Below are positions 1-13,311 of a stretch of 64,000 nucleotides of DNA, in pieces. Position numbers and translations under genes: made by a program. The DNA comes from Lingula anatina. Lineage: Eukaryota; Brachiopoda; Lingulata; Lingulida; Lingulidae. The notes beneath the pieces were generated by a model. The model was not told where the DNA came from. It made no database searches and worked only from the letters and a program-made list of their open reading frames with translations. Positions within the stretch are counted from its first letter, which is position 1, and the number at the start of each line of letters is the position of its first letter. The DNA is taken from the NCBI RefSeq assembly GCF_001039355.2, contig NW_019775402.1:546089-610088 (forward strand), given 5' to 3'.

Positions 1-3000
1 AAATAACCGAGTTAAAATCTCTTCTTTTGGGTTGCATCTGAAACAAAAAACGTCTATTAAGTAACTTAACGACGTGATCCTTACTTAAGAGATTTGGCTT
101 AAATGTCTCTTGATGCGTTTTGCCATTTATTAACTCAACTTTGTATCGCTTATGACCAATTTTCGTGGTGACGTTAAAAGTATTTGAGGATCAATCTCAC
201 GTTTCAATTTTTATTAAGAGGAAATTCGATCTTGAACGAAACCTTGGAGAGCGCTTAATGCGAAGAGGCCATGTTTTCTCCCTCTCTACGCAAATGTTTT
301 ACACACAAGTCTGAACTAGGGTAACTTGATTAAGATTATTTGGAAGACAAACGACAAGGTTTCGATTCAGAAGTGAGATATGCACATAGATCTGCTTTCA
401 CGTAAAAAGGTTTGTTACCATTTAAAAGTGGTTATGTAGTATTCACATATGCGATACAAGTACATTAACAATATATATATATGTAGCTATACGTGTATTT
501 TGTACAGACGCGATGCAAATCTACCATATTTATAAGGCTTTATCTGGTCCATAGTTAAACTTTATTGCACTGGATTTTACTCACTTACAGGCATATCTAT
601 CCGTTTGTCTGTTTGTAGTCTAGCAATGCAGACGTGGTCAGAGACACAAAAAGACATTTGAATTCGCTTGGGACGAGGTCTGGCTATTTTGGTCCTCGCT
701 TCTTTTTACTTTTGAACTACAATAATATTATTCAACTTTCCAGTCAAAGAAAATTTGCTTCTACGAAAGACCCACATCTTCAAGATGAACGAAATAACGC
801 TTGATAAATAAAAGTTCCCATAAATGGTTTTAGAGTTAAATTTAGGCCTACGCAGATTTCGTCAATATGGCAGATCTTTATCTCCAGCAACAGTGGACTG
901 ATGTCTACTGGTACCTTCTGCTTAGCAATCCTGGACCTTTCTCTCAGCCAGGATTAGCTTCTCTCATTTATAACTATCCCTGAATTGACTAAATAGAGGT
1001 TCGTTACAAAATAGCATAAACATAATTTGAAGTGGCAAATTGACGTTTACTGCAGAGCGTTGTAGGGGTTTGTGTCTCTTTCTTGTTCAGTATGTGGCAT
1101 TTTCCGAAAAAAACGTCTGCAAAAAGTATGCAATTTTAATATCAAACGATAATTTTTAACCATTAGGCCTTTATCTTTGAAATATGTCAAACATCGAAGA
1201 TGGCGTTTAAATTTGGTCTCACGTGAAATAATTTTCAAAAAGATTTGGTCGTGAGTCATATTTACTTTTAATGCATTTCCTGACAATCTTCCAGTACTTT
1301 TAATCAAGCTGGCAGTGAAGTATTCACTTACCATGTGATATGTGTAAACAGTATTTTCTTGGTTAAGGCTTTTTTTTCGATAAAACTGCAATCTTCATGT
1401 TTACAGATTTGAAGAAATTTAGAATCCATTTCACCGCAAAATTTCATCCTTGAGGTGACGTCATGCGTCCTATTGCAAAAAGTGTCGTAGAGGGAAAAAC
1501 TGCATCTTCTTATTATGATTCTTATTATTTCAGATAAGATGGTTAAATCATACATATTGAATTATATCTGAACATTGAGTGGTATTTATGTATTTTATGA
1601 AACCTTTTTAACTGTAATTAATTAAAAGTTAAGTCTTTTGTTCTCCGATAGCCCGGTGGTTTTGGGAGTGAGAGGGCATCTGGAATCAGTGTATGGTGAA
1701 TTGCTTCAAAATGAACAAAAAGAGGACATGAATTCGACGCTACTTCTAGCGATTATATTTGATTGTGCTTTGGCACTTTTCGGTTGACTTGTGTTATCCT
1801 TTTTTCTTTGATAGAACATATACGGCACGTGTGCAGACTCCTGAAGCCTCTGTTTGAAGCCCATCCCCACCTCCATATTTGTTGATTTATTATTGTTTTG
1901 TTTTGTTTCATAATGAAAATACGGTTGTTTCTCGAAATAATTCTTCTTTCGTATCTGAGAATATTTGTGGCTGTCGTTTAGATCGCACCGGTAAAACTCT
2001 ATCAGTCAAACGATTATGGCATTGATGTAATTCCACTATTTCAACTACTTTAAACTGCTGGTGGAGATATTGATATCCACGACGTTTAAATCTTTTACAA
2101 CCGGTATTTTTCTTCGGACAATTCAAAATAGCTTTCGACGTTGGAAAATTGAAGGACAGCGGGATTATTAAAAAAGGAAAAAAGATTGAATGGTAAATCG
2201 ATCCTTTAGACGTCAGTCGAAATTACAGTAACAGGAAATAAGCACATTAAACCTTTCTTAGGGGCAAGACTGAATGAGGCTCAGCCGATTTCTTCTCAGA
2301 TAACGAAATAAAGATGTTGATTTTTTGAATGGAAATACGCAAGCGGAAGGGTTGGGCGAAACACACAGCATGCACCCTGCGAGGCATGTCGCCACTACGT
2401 GACGTTCGCCGGTTTGTCAACAGGGACATGAATGAAAAAAAGAGACCGGGATTTCCGGGGCAGATTGGAAAAAGGCTTGGAGAGAGTAATGAGGAGACCA
2501 CTCATACCGAGTCCCTGAAAATTGGCGCAACATCAACAGATTTACTTCTCCAGAGTGATGAAATAAAAAAAGGAAAAACAATCTCAATGGGTACCCCTGG
2601 CGGGTAAGGTACTTTTAAAATGTGTACCATGGTCTACACAACTTTTGGCGCACATGGCCACTGTTTACTGGGCATGACATTTTGGTTTTGGTTTTGATTT
2701 TCCAGCCTGCCTTCATCACGATGTCCGTAAACCCAGGGTCTTCACATTGTGTGTCACACTGTGGCGGGACCAGGGGAAGGCACAACGAGCACGTTCCCCA
2801 TAGCTTTAAGATACCGCCTTTTCTCCCCCCCCCCCTCCACCCCCACCCCAGAAAAAAGTATGAAAAGCGACATCTAACAGCGTAGAGTAGTTTTCCAACA
2901 CCAGTAGCCTATAAATTATTTTAAAAATTGTCCTGTTTATCCATATACTTGCTACTTTCTAAAAATTCCTTTGCCCCTCCCTACCCAATCCCAACAAAAT

Positions 3001-6000
3001 CCAGGATCTGTCACTGCCAGTACTTTGACTCTTAAGTAGCGTGCCGCTTGCACCTCCCTGTTTGTCGACCAGCGAAACCTTATCTATTAATTCTTAATTT
3101 GTTGAAGTTATCATCAGCTTAAGTACATCAGTTCATAATAATGTTTTCCATTCTGAAGAATAATCTAATAACAACTTATAAGGACCGGAATGCTCTGTTT
3201 TACTGTAGCGATTTGTTATTCTAATTCAACAATGTAAGGCACTATTCGATTATCATTACAAATCAAATCACAGTATCAACTTATTTTCTTAGTGCCCAAG
3301 TAATAAAGATCTGATTGAAAATATACACTAATTCTTAGAACCTATATAAGGTAGCCATTCCCGTCATTTGCCACTTCACTTTGAACAATGGTCCGCTTGC
3401 AATGATAATTTTAGGCCAGTAAATGAGCAAATTTGTCCCATTGAAGTTGGGGGAAAATATGATGAAAAGTTTCTCAACTTAATCCGGGCCAGTGATGGGC
3501 CAATACAACACAGATAATTTCCCACTGGAATCCACCCAATGGAAAAGTGCTAAAATCCACAATGGCCGCCAATGCATAGAGGGCGATATTTCAATGGGTA
3601 TATCTGAGTACCGGTAATTTATAAACTTATAAAAGGCATCATTTATAATGAAAAAAAGTATGACATTTCATTTGAAAATAGTTTGAACGTCATCAGTGGT
3701 CAAGATCATGAATATATGCAATATGCCAAGGCATATCTTGAAAAGCATCAAAGCATCTTAATACAACAACATTTTTTTTCACAGAAATGCAAATTTAATG
3801 ACTTTTTAACTCCTTCTGAGAACTGCATACAAAAGGGCTAAATGTGAAATGACATATGTAGTTGACAAATGGTAAAATATTTAATGTAAAAGTCAAATCT
3901 GCATGGAAACAGAGACACCCTTGACATTTGGGATCCCCCTAAAACACAGACAAACTAATTAAAAATATCCGTTGATGATTAAACCCATGATTAGGTTATG
4001 AAAGAAAAAACAATAGTTTGTTAATCATCAGAGGTCAAGGTCATTGACATTGGTAATATTTCATAGGTTTTGTCTCCGGTTGGATCGCCCCTCTTATCCT
4101 GGTTGTGAAATTCAATGAAGGACAAACGATTCGAAATGGTCAATAAAACTCGTGCCTCGGTTTTCCGCCTAACATGCTACACAAGAAATTGGCATGTAAG
4201 GTCGTTACCGAAGGCGAAAAACCACTCGTGCAAATTCATTTTAGTTAAGCGTATATCTAATTTTACTATTGTGTTATATGCAACATTTCCCTTTATTATG
4301 TTTTATTTATTTATTTATTTATTTATTATTATTATTTATTTATTTTTTTTTTTGCTGAATTGTGTCTTTCATATTTACAAGTATCATTTGATTTTTGTTT
4401 AGATTATTTTGGTTAGAGTTAGGTCGGTCCAATTTTAGTGGAAATACGACTTTATCAATCAGTGAAAAAGACATATGCAGTGCAACCAGATTTCCTATGG
4501 CATCATTTTAAAATCTGAAAAGTACATTACAGACGGCCATTATGTTGTCACTAAATGGGAATATGAGTAGCGATTCAGATTTATTTCAATGTGAAACAAA
4601 TCAGGCGTCTAGGTTAGTAGCTCTTCTCACATTCAAAAAGATATCTGTAAGCTAAAACCCTACGTACGGAATGCATTGTAATTGTAAAAAGTCAATCGTG
4701 AACGTTTACTAACATCACACACACGCATACGCTGTTTCTACTCCTGAATGTCATTCCAAGCTTCAGCGTCTCTCGGAAATTGCATGGAATTTTTGCTGTT
4801 AATAAAGCTTCCGATATTATCAGAAATCCGCGATGCCTTTGGGGGTATTAACATTGAATGGGCACCTCTCGGGTATAAACACCTGCAATGCAGTTGACTC
4901 ATTTCTCTCGGGACTAACTTTTCCAACTACCATAACAGACTATGTTATCTTACATTTATCACGCAGGATTATTCAACGTGTGCTTTTGAAAAATCATTGA
5001 ACACACAGTTTAAGAAGTCTAGTAGTCTATATGTTTGAAGTAGTGCAACTTTTCTGCCGTGAGTCCCAGTCGTGTTGATCATGAGCTCACTGTTAGATCA
5101 ACAAACGCCACGTGTTAATGGTTTTTAAAGCGCCAGTATTTACCTGTGTCGAAATTGAACAGGTGCATCCTTGATTTTTTCTCTTGAAGTATAAACAGGT
5201 AATATATCTGCACATTGCCGTTCTATTCCTAACATAAAGGTTCTGTCACTCTCATGGTACATGTACAAAAGGGGAAGCGTTAAAAATGTCCTTGAAAAAT
5301 AAAAACGGTGATGCTTTAGACAATCGCCACACCTCAGATTTTCTTTCAGTTCTGTTCCTTTATAAACAATAATGAAAACAAAAACTTATCGAGATGCTTT
5401 ATTTGGAATCACAGAGAGTATACAAAGGGACATAAATACTCAACCAAAAACGCACGGCATTGCTACATGTGCAAGGTGTTATTCATTTTCCTCCAAACAT
5501 TCTTAACGCAACAACTTCTCCGCGATTCTGTTGATTTCATTAAGTATTCCAAGAGATCCCAAGGAGTTTGGAAACATTGTCACCTAGTGTTTACATTCTA
5601 GCGCTAGAAAAACGCTGACTTTACTATACGATTGTACCAGTACAAGTAAACGTGCCTGAGACCTGCTCATGACGTCACAGTACGGCCACGCCCCCAGACA
5701 GCAATAACTGTTGAGATCAACCCGCCGTGATATTTGGTCTAAGTCTAAAATTTAAAAAAATGAAAACACCGCAGGAAATATCACAGACAGTTGTATGTGA
5801 AAAAAATATGATGAATATATCTAAAAACTTGAAAAAAGTTATTCAAAATAGAATTCAAAAAACAATATCAAAAGGAATACGCCAGAAAGATATACATGTA
5901 TCTATTAAGTGCACGTGCATTCCATGCTGCTCTGTATCCTCCAACATACGCTTTGCATTTTATAGTCACAGTAATGACTAGGTGTACGTTGTTTAATACA

Positions 6001-6771
6001 GCCAATACTATAAATATGAAAACAGCTTCCAGATGATATTTTTTTTTCCACCATGGTTATCCTGTTTCACAAACAAAAGTACACTGTATCTATAAGAAAT
6101 GAATTTTATCCCGAAAGGCTTTTTTTCTTTATGTGAGCACTTACTGTATTGTATATTGTTTAAACCGATACAAGTACGGTAGACAAATGGATTTCCTCCC
6201 AGCTTGGAGAAATTATTTGTAACATACGGCAAGAAAAATATGCAGCATTGATAAATAACAAGAAAGTCCTTATGGAAAATGAATTACCATCGGTATCACC
6301 AATACCAAACAGAGCAGCCTGACATTTGTCTTGTTGTCACTAAGGAAACTGCACGATACACCATGAGGCACGTCCATAATCGTTGTCCATAATCACAGTC
6401 CGTTATTCTTGTATCCGTATCCATTGTGATATCCAGTTTGAGTTATCAATTAGCATTTAAATTTTCCTTTACCCTGTACCATTGTCCATAAAGCCATGTC
6501 CATATCCATTATCTTTTGTCCATTTGTCTAATGTCAGTGTCAAGGATAATTACGTCAGAGGTCAAGTGTCAGTGAATGTCATGTGGTCTAGTTGTTTTTG
6601 TTTCCATGCCATCAAGGTGAAGAGATACTTGAACTGTAATAAAACACTTTCTGCTTGTCATGTCAAGTGTCAAATGCTGTGCAGACAATGTCAAATGCCA
6701 AGTAGACCATGTCGAGTGTCAGTATGTCTTTGCTGTCAAATGTCCAAGTAACGAACCTTGAGTCAATGACT
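1..6771. other. Gene-poor flank with 3' UTR of the large minus-strand gene at its right edge
   Basis: I see no supported coding gene here. The open frames are short (under about 120 codons), AT-rich and without recognisable domains. The right end, just below the TAA at 6774-6772, must hold the 3' UTR of the minus-strand receptor gene. At 6480-6745 it contains degenerate repeats of a motif like ATGTCAAGTGTCAAATG. A TTTATT run lies at 4300-4345. Two stretches at about 3677-3716 and 4012-4051 are diverged direct repeats, probably old transposon sequence. Palindromic CRE octamers occur at 1456-1463 and 5670-5677. Confidence 0.55.
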
Positions 6772-8103
6772 TTAAGGCATACTGCTGCCGTAGGCACCAT
6801 GCCCTGTAGTTACGGTGCGTCCTGAGAGAGAAAAAACACTGGCATAGACTAAATGAAGATATTAATTACTAGAAGATGATGACTGAAAAATAGAGTTACT
6901 TGGCTGCTCAAAATATCCAGTGCCTAAATAGTCATGAATTTAAAACTTAGTGACTATTATTTCAAATCTGTTGAAATACTAGTATAGTTATCATATTTTG
7001 TGTATGGAAACTTCTAAAAAAAACCATTACCTTTGGCAGAGTTGAGGGATGCTCTAGAGCTGTTACGGCTGTCCGCAAGTTTTCGCTCAACTGTTGGATC
7101 TTTGCTGTCAACCTCTGCAGGCTCATACCTAGTATTGTCAAAACATTTGATTAAACATTGGTAACCCCTTTAAATCTTTCTTAAGAGTTAATATAAATAG
7201 GCATATACGTGTGCCTTTTGTCTCACTATTTAAACAGTGTGTACATTTTCAATAGCACATGCTGATGAAAAAGTTACAAAATAATCGTGTATAATAAGAC
7301 AATATCAAAACTCTACTGGAAACCTGTAATTATAAATCAATACAGATGTTTAATATATAATATACTTGCACTACTGTACTAATATGCTGACCTAGGTAGA
7401 ACATAAATGTTGTAATAAATCATACCAAATGAGAGGTTTGTACGTGTCTTTGGGATCCTTGGCAGTTGCCTGGGCTGAGTCTGACTCACTGTTAGAACTG
7501 CTAGACCCAGCAGCATTTTGCTTCGGGGATGCACACTTGTCTTCAGGGACTGGTGTCATCCCGCTCTCAGGGGAGTGACGTTTGCCATAGGACTCTGAAA
7601 TTCAAGAGGAGGGTGTCGAAATTTGAATTCATTTTTGTAAACAGATACACATGTACTGGAAAGCAGTTAGAAATACGATGAACAGACAACAAATTGCCAT
7701 CATATTTCATTCAATTTCATACTGCTCAGTTCTTTGAATGTAGGAAGTTTCAAGGGTAACTGAAAACATGATTCTGCTGCGACAGAGAGCAGCAGAGGTG
7801 TTATGTTATAATAGAAGCAACTTTCAAGAAATCACTTAAATATGAGGTTACTGGAAAAGGCAGACCCATGCTGATAAAACATTAATTCCCAGCAAGTAAA
7901 TATTTTACTCAAGCTGTATTACATTATATCCCATTTCCACTCACTAAGATCAATGGCAGATTCCCTGGGTGATGGCATTACTTTCTTCTGCTTCTTCTTA
8001 TTCACGACAATGACAATGATCACAATGACTACAATCAGCACCGCTGTCCCACACACGGCACCCACTATGATGTATGTCATAGCACTATTGCTTGTGTCTT
8101 TCG
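6772..8103 (-). other. Exons 48-51: transmembrane helix and cytoplasmic tail
   Basis: Exon coordinates: 7945-8103, 7426-7594, 7031-7128, 6772-6821. Exon 48 encodes a hydrophobic helix (TYIIVGAVCGTAVLIVVIVI continuing into IVIVV) followed by the stop-transfer NKKKQKK. The tail is Ser-rich (SSSSNSESDS), has several potential phosphorylation sites and ends in GHGAYGSSMP. No kinase, lipase, PLAT or channel segment follows, so this is a type I single-pass protein. The last exon is short; its acceptor follows a ttttttctctctcag tract. Confidence 0.85.
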
Positions 8104-10003
8104 CTGATGTGATGAAAATTACAGAAGCATTATGTTATAATTGAAATTAATTGAAGGTATGTACCGGTATATGTTTTAATTGAAAGCCCATTATAAATCC
8201 TGCTTCCCAACACTGTTAAAATAACAAATAATATTGTGTGGGGAAAAAAAACTTTTTTTTTTGAAAACAAAACCTAAAAGAAAGTATTTCATTTTTTATT
8301 TTTTCCTTTACATATTAAACATCAATTTCAGTTAAACAAATTACAAGTGTGATAATATGTTAACTAGTGCCAGTGCAAAATAAAAATAACAATTATAATA
8401 TTTTTGAAGCCTTCCTCCCAACCAATGATAATGTGCCACGTACATGTACAGTATACCATTAAAACTACTATTATATAATAAAAAAAACTCACTACTTGGT
8501 CCTGTGGGAGTAGCATACGTCATTGAGGCAGCTGAGATGGTTCCTCCATTGGGTGCAGTCAGGGTGAAAGTGTTTGCATTCACACTGTTCTGTAGAGTGG
8601 CCAGAGCAGCTCCAATTGATGGTTCTGAGGCACTGGTTGGGGCCAGTAGGTCAAAGGTCACAATGATACTTCCTGGAATGTTTTGAATGCGAGATATTTA
8701 ATGGGTCTCAATTGATAAAAATACAAATAACCTCTTGTAACACCTTGGTTTACACCATTTACTATGTTTTTGACTAAGGATAGAAATATTTAATCTAGAA
8801 CATCTAGAGTCATTATAACAAAATTACAAGGGTAAATGTGCACAGCAAATATGGTTGACCTTGCAAGAAAATTATTTTCAAGTGCTTTCTCCTAATGTTA
8901 TAGTTTTGCAGTGTCACCTCTCAGTTTAAAAGTTTACCTTCACCTGGCATGCATGTTGACCTCCATCTGGCATGCATGTTGACCTTCACCTTGAATGTAT
9001 GTTGACCTTCACCTTGCATGCACATTGACCCTCACCTTGCATTTAAAGATTACGTACCTGATCTGACATCCAAATTCACAATTCGAGAAGAGTTAACCCC
9101 AATAGCAATGGCAATCTGAAGGGTGAAGCTCTGAATGGCTTCAGATCTGTTCTCCCCTATAAAGGTCTGGTAATCCACATTAAACGTGAGAGTGACGGTG
9201 ATCTGCTCAACATCACCAAGGCCAGCAACAGTGGCAACTGTAGTAGCAGGGGTGGTTGCAGCATTTGTTGTAACTCCAGCAGTTGGTGCCTCAGTTGTCT
9301 GGGCAACTATAAATCAGAAAACAGTCAATCAGTATTCTCAGTTCCCCAAGTTGCTTTTACTAGTTCAGATTATTTGAGTTATTTCTACTACAGGTAGTAT
9401 ATACTGGTTGGATGGGCCTTGTTGAAAGTGATTGTATATAAAATGGTGTAAGTGAGATGCTTGGCCTGAAGAGTAATTGAGGGCTTAATGATAAAAAGGT
9501 ACCTTTAGTACCTGTTGCACTGTTGTTGTCTTGAAAGATAAAAGCCAATGTTTCTGGAAGTTAAATGTTTACTTTTCTTCTATATTTACTTTTTATTTCA
9601 CTAAATTATTTGAGTATACTGTTCATGGGGGAAAACACCATGACAGCACAAAATATAGATAAATTACAACAGGAAATTTAGTCAATCAATCTGGCCATTC
9701 TATGGCACATGTGCATCAGTTTAAAGCATTCCTTGTCTGAACATTTCTACCAACTAACAATACAATACTGAAGACTGCAGATAAAGATATTATACACACA
9801 GATACATTGCACATACTATATACCAAACATATATACCTGTACAGCCTCCTCTCTCTCTCTCTCTCTCTCTCTCTCCACACACATTATTCTAGCACACTTG
9901 CAGGTGTTGGGATGATAAAATGGATTCAAATAATAATGTACCATTTCAATTCACCCACCATGGCTTCATGGGATGTGAATATGTCACCTCATGACCTGCC
10001 TTA

Positions 10004-10051
<48 letters not shown>

Positions 10052-13000
10052 CATATCTGGCATGTGCATGAAGCTGTGCATCATGCAGCCAACCACATGT
10101 ACTGGTAAAAAGAGAGACATATACAACTGTACTGTACAGACAGACATTTCACATCCCACATTAAAATAAAATAACATGAACAACGCAGTAATATTCATCT
10201 AGAAATCGCTGTTTACCATAGGATAAAATAGTTTTTACTAAAGCAAAAATGAAAAAATAAAAGCTTTTATGAAAGGACAAAATTGAATTGGGGCAAAAAG
10301 CAAAATGCTTAATGAAGACAAATCATACATGTTCCAGTACATGAATCATTACATTACTGCTACGGTACAAAGACAACATAATAACACAAAGTGCACCTGA
10401 ATTAACATTAACAGCCAGTAAAGCTGTTGTCAAGGCTAGCGTGCCTAATGAAAAATAAGTGATAAATGTTTTATATAAGAAAAAAACTAAAGCAGAAGAC
10501 TGTAATATGATATATTTTTCTCATTAACCTAATACCAAATAATACTTAAGATTAATTATCAAATACAACAACTTAAACTTATACATAAAATACAAAAGTT
10601 TTGCAGTCCTCTTTTTTATTTTTATACTGCACGACACCAGTTTTGAGAAATTTTATTTACAAGATGATGAAGAAAAAAGCAGATAACACTGAGACAGTGC
10701 TGCCACCTACCCTCTGTAGTTTGTCCCTCAGTAGTAGGTGCTGCAGTAGTAGTTGTGATAGGGGCCGCTTCAAAAACACTGGAATAGAATCCAGTAAAGG
10801 ATATAAAGTGTGATGAAATAAAAATAAAAAAATTACAGCCTATTTATGCAAAGCAAAAATAAAATTATGACGAAAAGAAAAGAAAGAAAAAAATGAATTT
10901 AATAATCATACACATTTTGACGATATACATGTTCTCTAGAACTGTGCCAGAATATATCCTATTGGATTATCAAAAAAATAAGCATGCTATTCTACATGAT
11001 ATCAATTTTCATTTGAAAGAAATGTGACTGATTTAAAATGGACCACACTTTATGTTGTCATAACTCAAATTTCTAACAGCTTCAGCTACAGAGTATAATA
11101 TAACCATCATCAACATGAGATTTAGATTGATAACTTACTCAAAATGGAAGTGCATATACAACTGTACACAAATGATAAAGACTCGATAACTTACCCAAAA
11201 TGCCCAAGGGAAGTGCATGAACAAGTGACAAAGATTGATAACTAAATATCCAAAAATATCCAATATTTTGACTTGACAACTTACCCAAAATGCCCCAGGG
11301 AGGTGCATGAACAGGTAACATAGGTGGTGTCATTTCTAGCTGTTGGCTCTCCTGAAGTGCATTCACTCTTACTCCAGTCTGACCCTGTCCAGTAGCGACA
11401 CTAAGGAGACAGTTTTTAATATTTTATCTTTGTTTCGTTAATTGCTTGTGTGACAATATTACATAAATGCATGATTAAGTACTGGTATGTGCATTTGCTT
11501 CAAGGTAAAACTGGCACTCCAATAATTTTATATTTATTTTCTTTAATTGCTAAATTAAATGTGATTACTTAATATATCTAGTATTTACTGGAGAGTAGTG
11601 ATTACGAAACTACATGTAATCTTTCAAAAAAAAAATTACTTTGCCATTGCTAAAAAAAAAGAAAAAAAATTGTCACAGACATGCTGAAACTGCCGGTCCA
11701 ATCAGTCATGACCGGGAAAATTTGTCTGGACCAGTAAAAAATTGGATATGGTCGGTCCAAAAGACCGACAAGAGTTTTAAGAGCAGCAATTTTGAATTTA
11801 CAGTTATCATTTGACAGACATACTTCACTAATAAAATAAAATAAAACCAAAAGTGTTTTTCTGTTCCAGTTCTAACCTATCACATTCACAAACAAAGTAA
11901 GCTACCATAATTTTACTGGTAGTATCTGTCTCAAATGAAAAGGGTGATTTTCGGTCTGACAAAATTCCATTCGGTCCGGCAAATTTTTCATTACTGCCGG
12001 TCCAAATGTCCGGCCATTCTGAAAAGTTTTCAGCATGTGTCTGTTGTCATCATTTTCTTAATTATTTTCTTTACCCATAATGCAAGTCTGTAATTATAAT
12101 CCATTACATATATTACATGTAACACATCTCCTAATGCCATATGCAGTAAGTTTCTAAGTTACCTCCAAACTGTACTGTGTCGTGTTCACTTCCCCAGTGA
12201 TAGGAATGTCAAACACCATTGGCGTTGTCAGGTTGGTGACACTCTCGAATGTCTCTGTCTCCGTGTTCAGGAACTTCATCATGACAATGTCACTGCGGCG
12301 GGTACTGATGAGTGGGCTGGCCACGGTGGCCGTGATGGTCAGGTAGTCCTCCGGGAAGTGGGCAGAGCCAATGCACAAACCATAACATTGTGTGCTCCCT
12401 GTGCAATTCCAAGTAGTATAGGTGCTCTCTATCTCTGAACCCAGAGTCACCTGTAATGAAATTGCAAATGTTTTTTTTGTTCCGGGGTTATAGAGCTGAC
12501 TAAATATCACTTGAAGATAAAAAAAATATTAGGAACTTAGTACACTTCATTAGCATAAATGTATAATTCATTTCTGCATCAAAATTGCTAAATAATGAAA
12601 AAACTACACAAAACCCTAATGAGAAAAACCACACAAAACCTGTTGAAAACAAACTGTTCATGTACAAAGAATTGTATCATACAATACCCACAGTTGAAGT
12701 ATAATTCACAGTAGTTGTGCAGCCACTGCATCCAACATCCAGCGTTTCATTGTTGATCCCAGTGAAGAGCCGATTGTGTGTCTTCAGAACAACAATGGTG
12801 TTCTCTGCTAGAACGGCTTGGTCAGCTGTTGACAGACCACGGCACAGACCTTGTATAATATTGTTGATGTCATTGTTAAAATCTGTGGAGAGAGTTCTGG
12901 AGTTCCCATTCTGGTACAGCAGTTTGTAAGAGTTAAGCAAGTTCTCTGCCTGGAAAGAAAGTTTGATATTTTAAGTACTTAATGAAGACATCACTTTTAA

Positions 13001-13272
13001 AATTATTTTATTATTTGATCAATTGATGTTCAGTTTTCATTTCATATTGGTCGAAGTTCATGTCAATGAAAACTATTAGCACTTCAGCCATATAGCAAAT
13101 ATTTCTAAATATTTAAAAATCTTTATCATGAACAAATTAAAGTACAAATTATTGCCTCATTTTTTAAAAGATTGTCAATTTATAAGAATCATAAACTTTG
13201 TTTCTGGTACATAGCTAGAAATACATCTAGAAAGTTTCAATGTCATCTTGAGTTCCAGAATAAATGGAAATA

Positions 13273-13311
<39 letters not shown>

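Larger units (their letters stand above)
8493..10778 (-). other. Exons 43-47: Thr-rich stalk with micro-exons, then SEA-like domain
   Basis: Exon coordinates: 10711-10778, 10397-10444 (48 nt), 9503-9529 (27 nt), 9058-9306, 8493-8672. Exon 43 is Thr/Ala/Pro rich (PITTTTAAPTTEGQTTE). Exon 44 encodes TLALTTALLAVNVNS and exon 45 DNNSATGTK; both are tentative. Exons 46-47 encode more Thr-rich sequence, then a segment (VTLTFNVDYQTFIGENRSEA, QIAIAIGVNSSRIVNLDVR, GSIIVTFDLLAP) with the beta-alpha-beta pattern of SEA-like juxtamembrane domains. Exons 44-47 start and end in phase 1 and could be skipped without changing frame. Confidence 0.68.

Noticed and set aside
2329-2607. 92-codon plus-strand ORF ending next to a GGCGG|gtaagg donor-like site
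   Set aside because: No recognisable domain and no partner exon found; the donor-like string alone is not enough.
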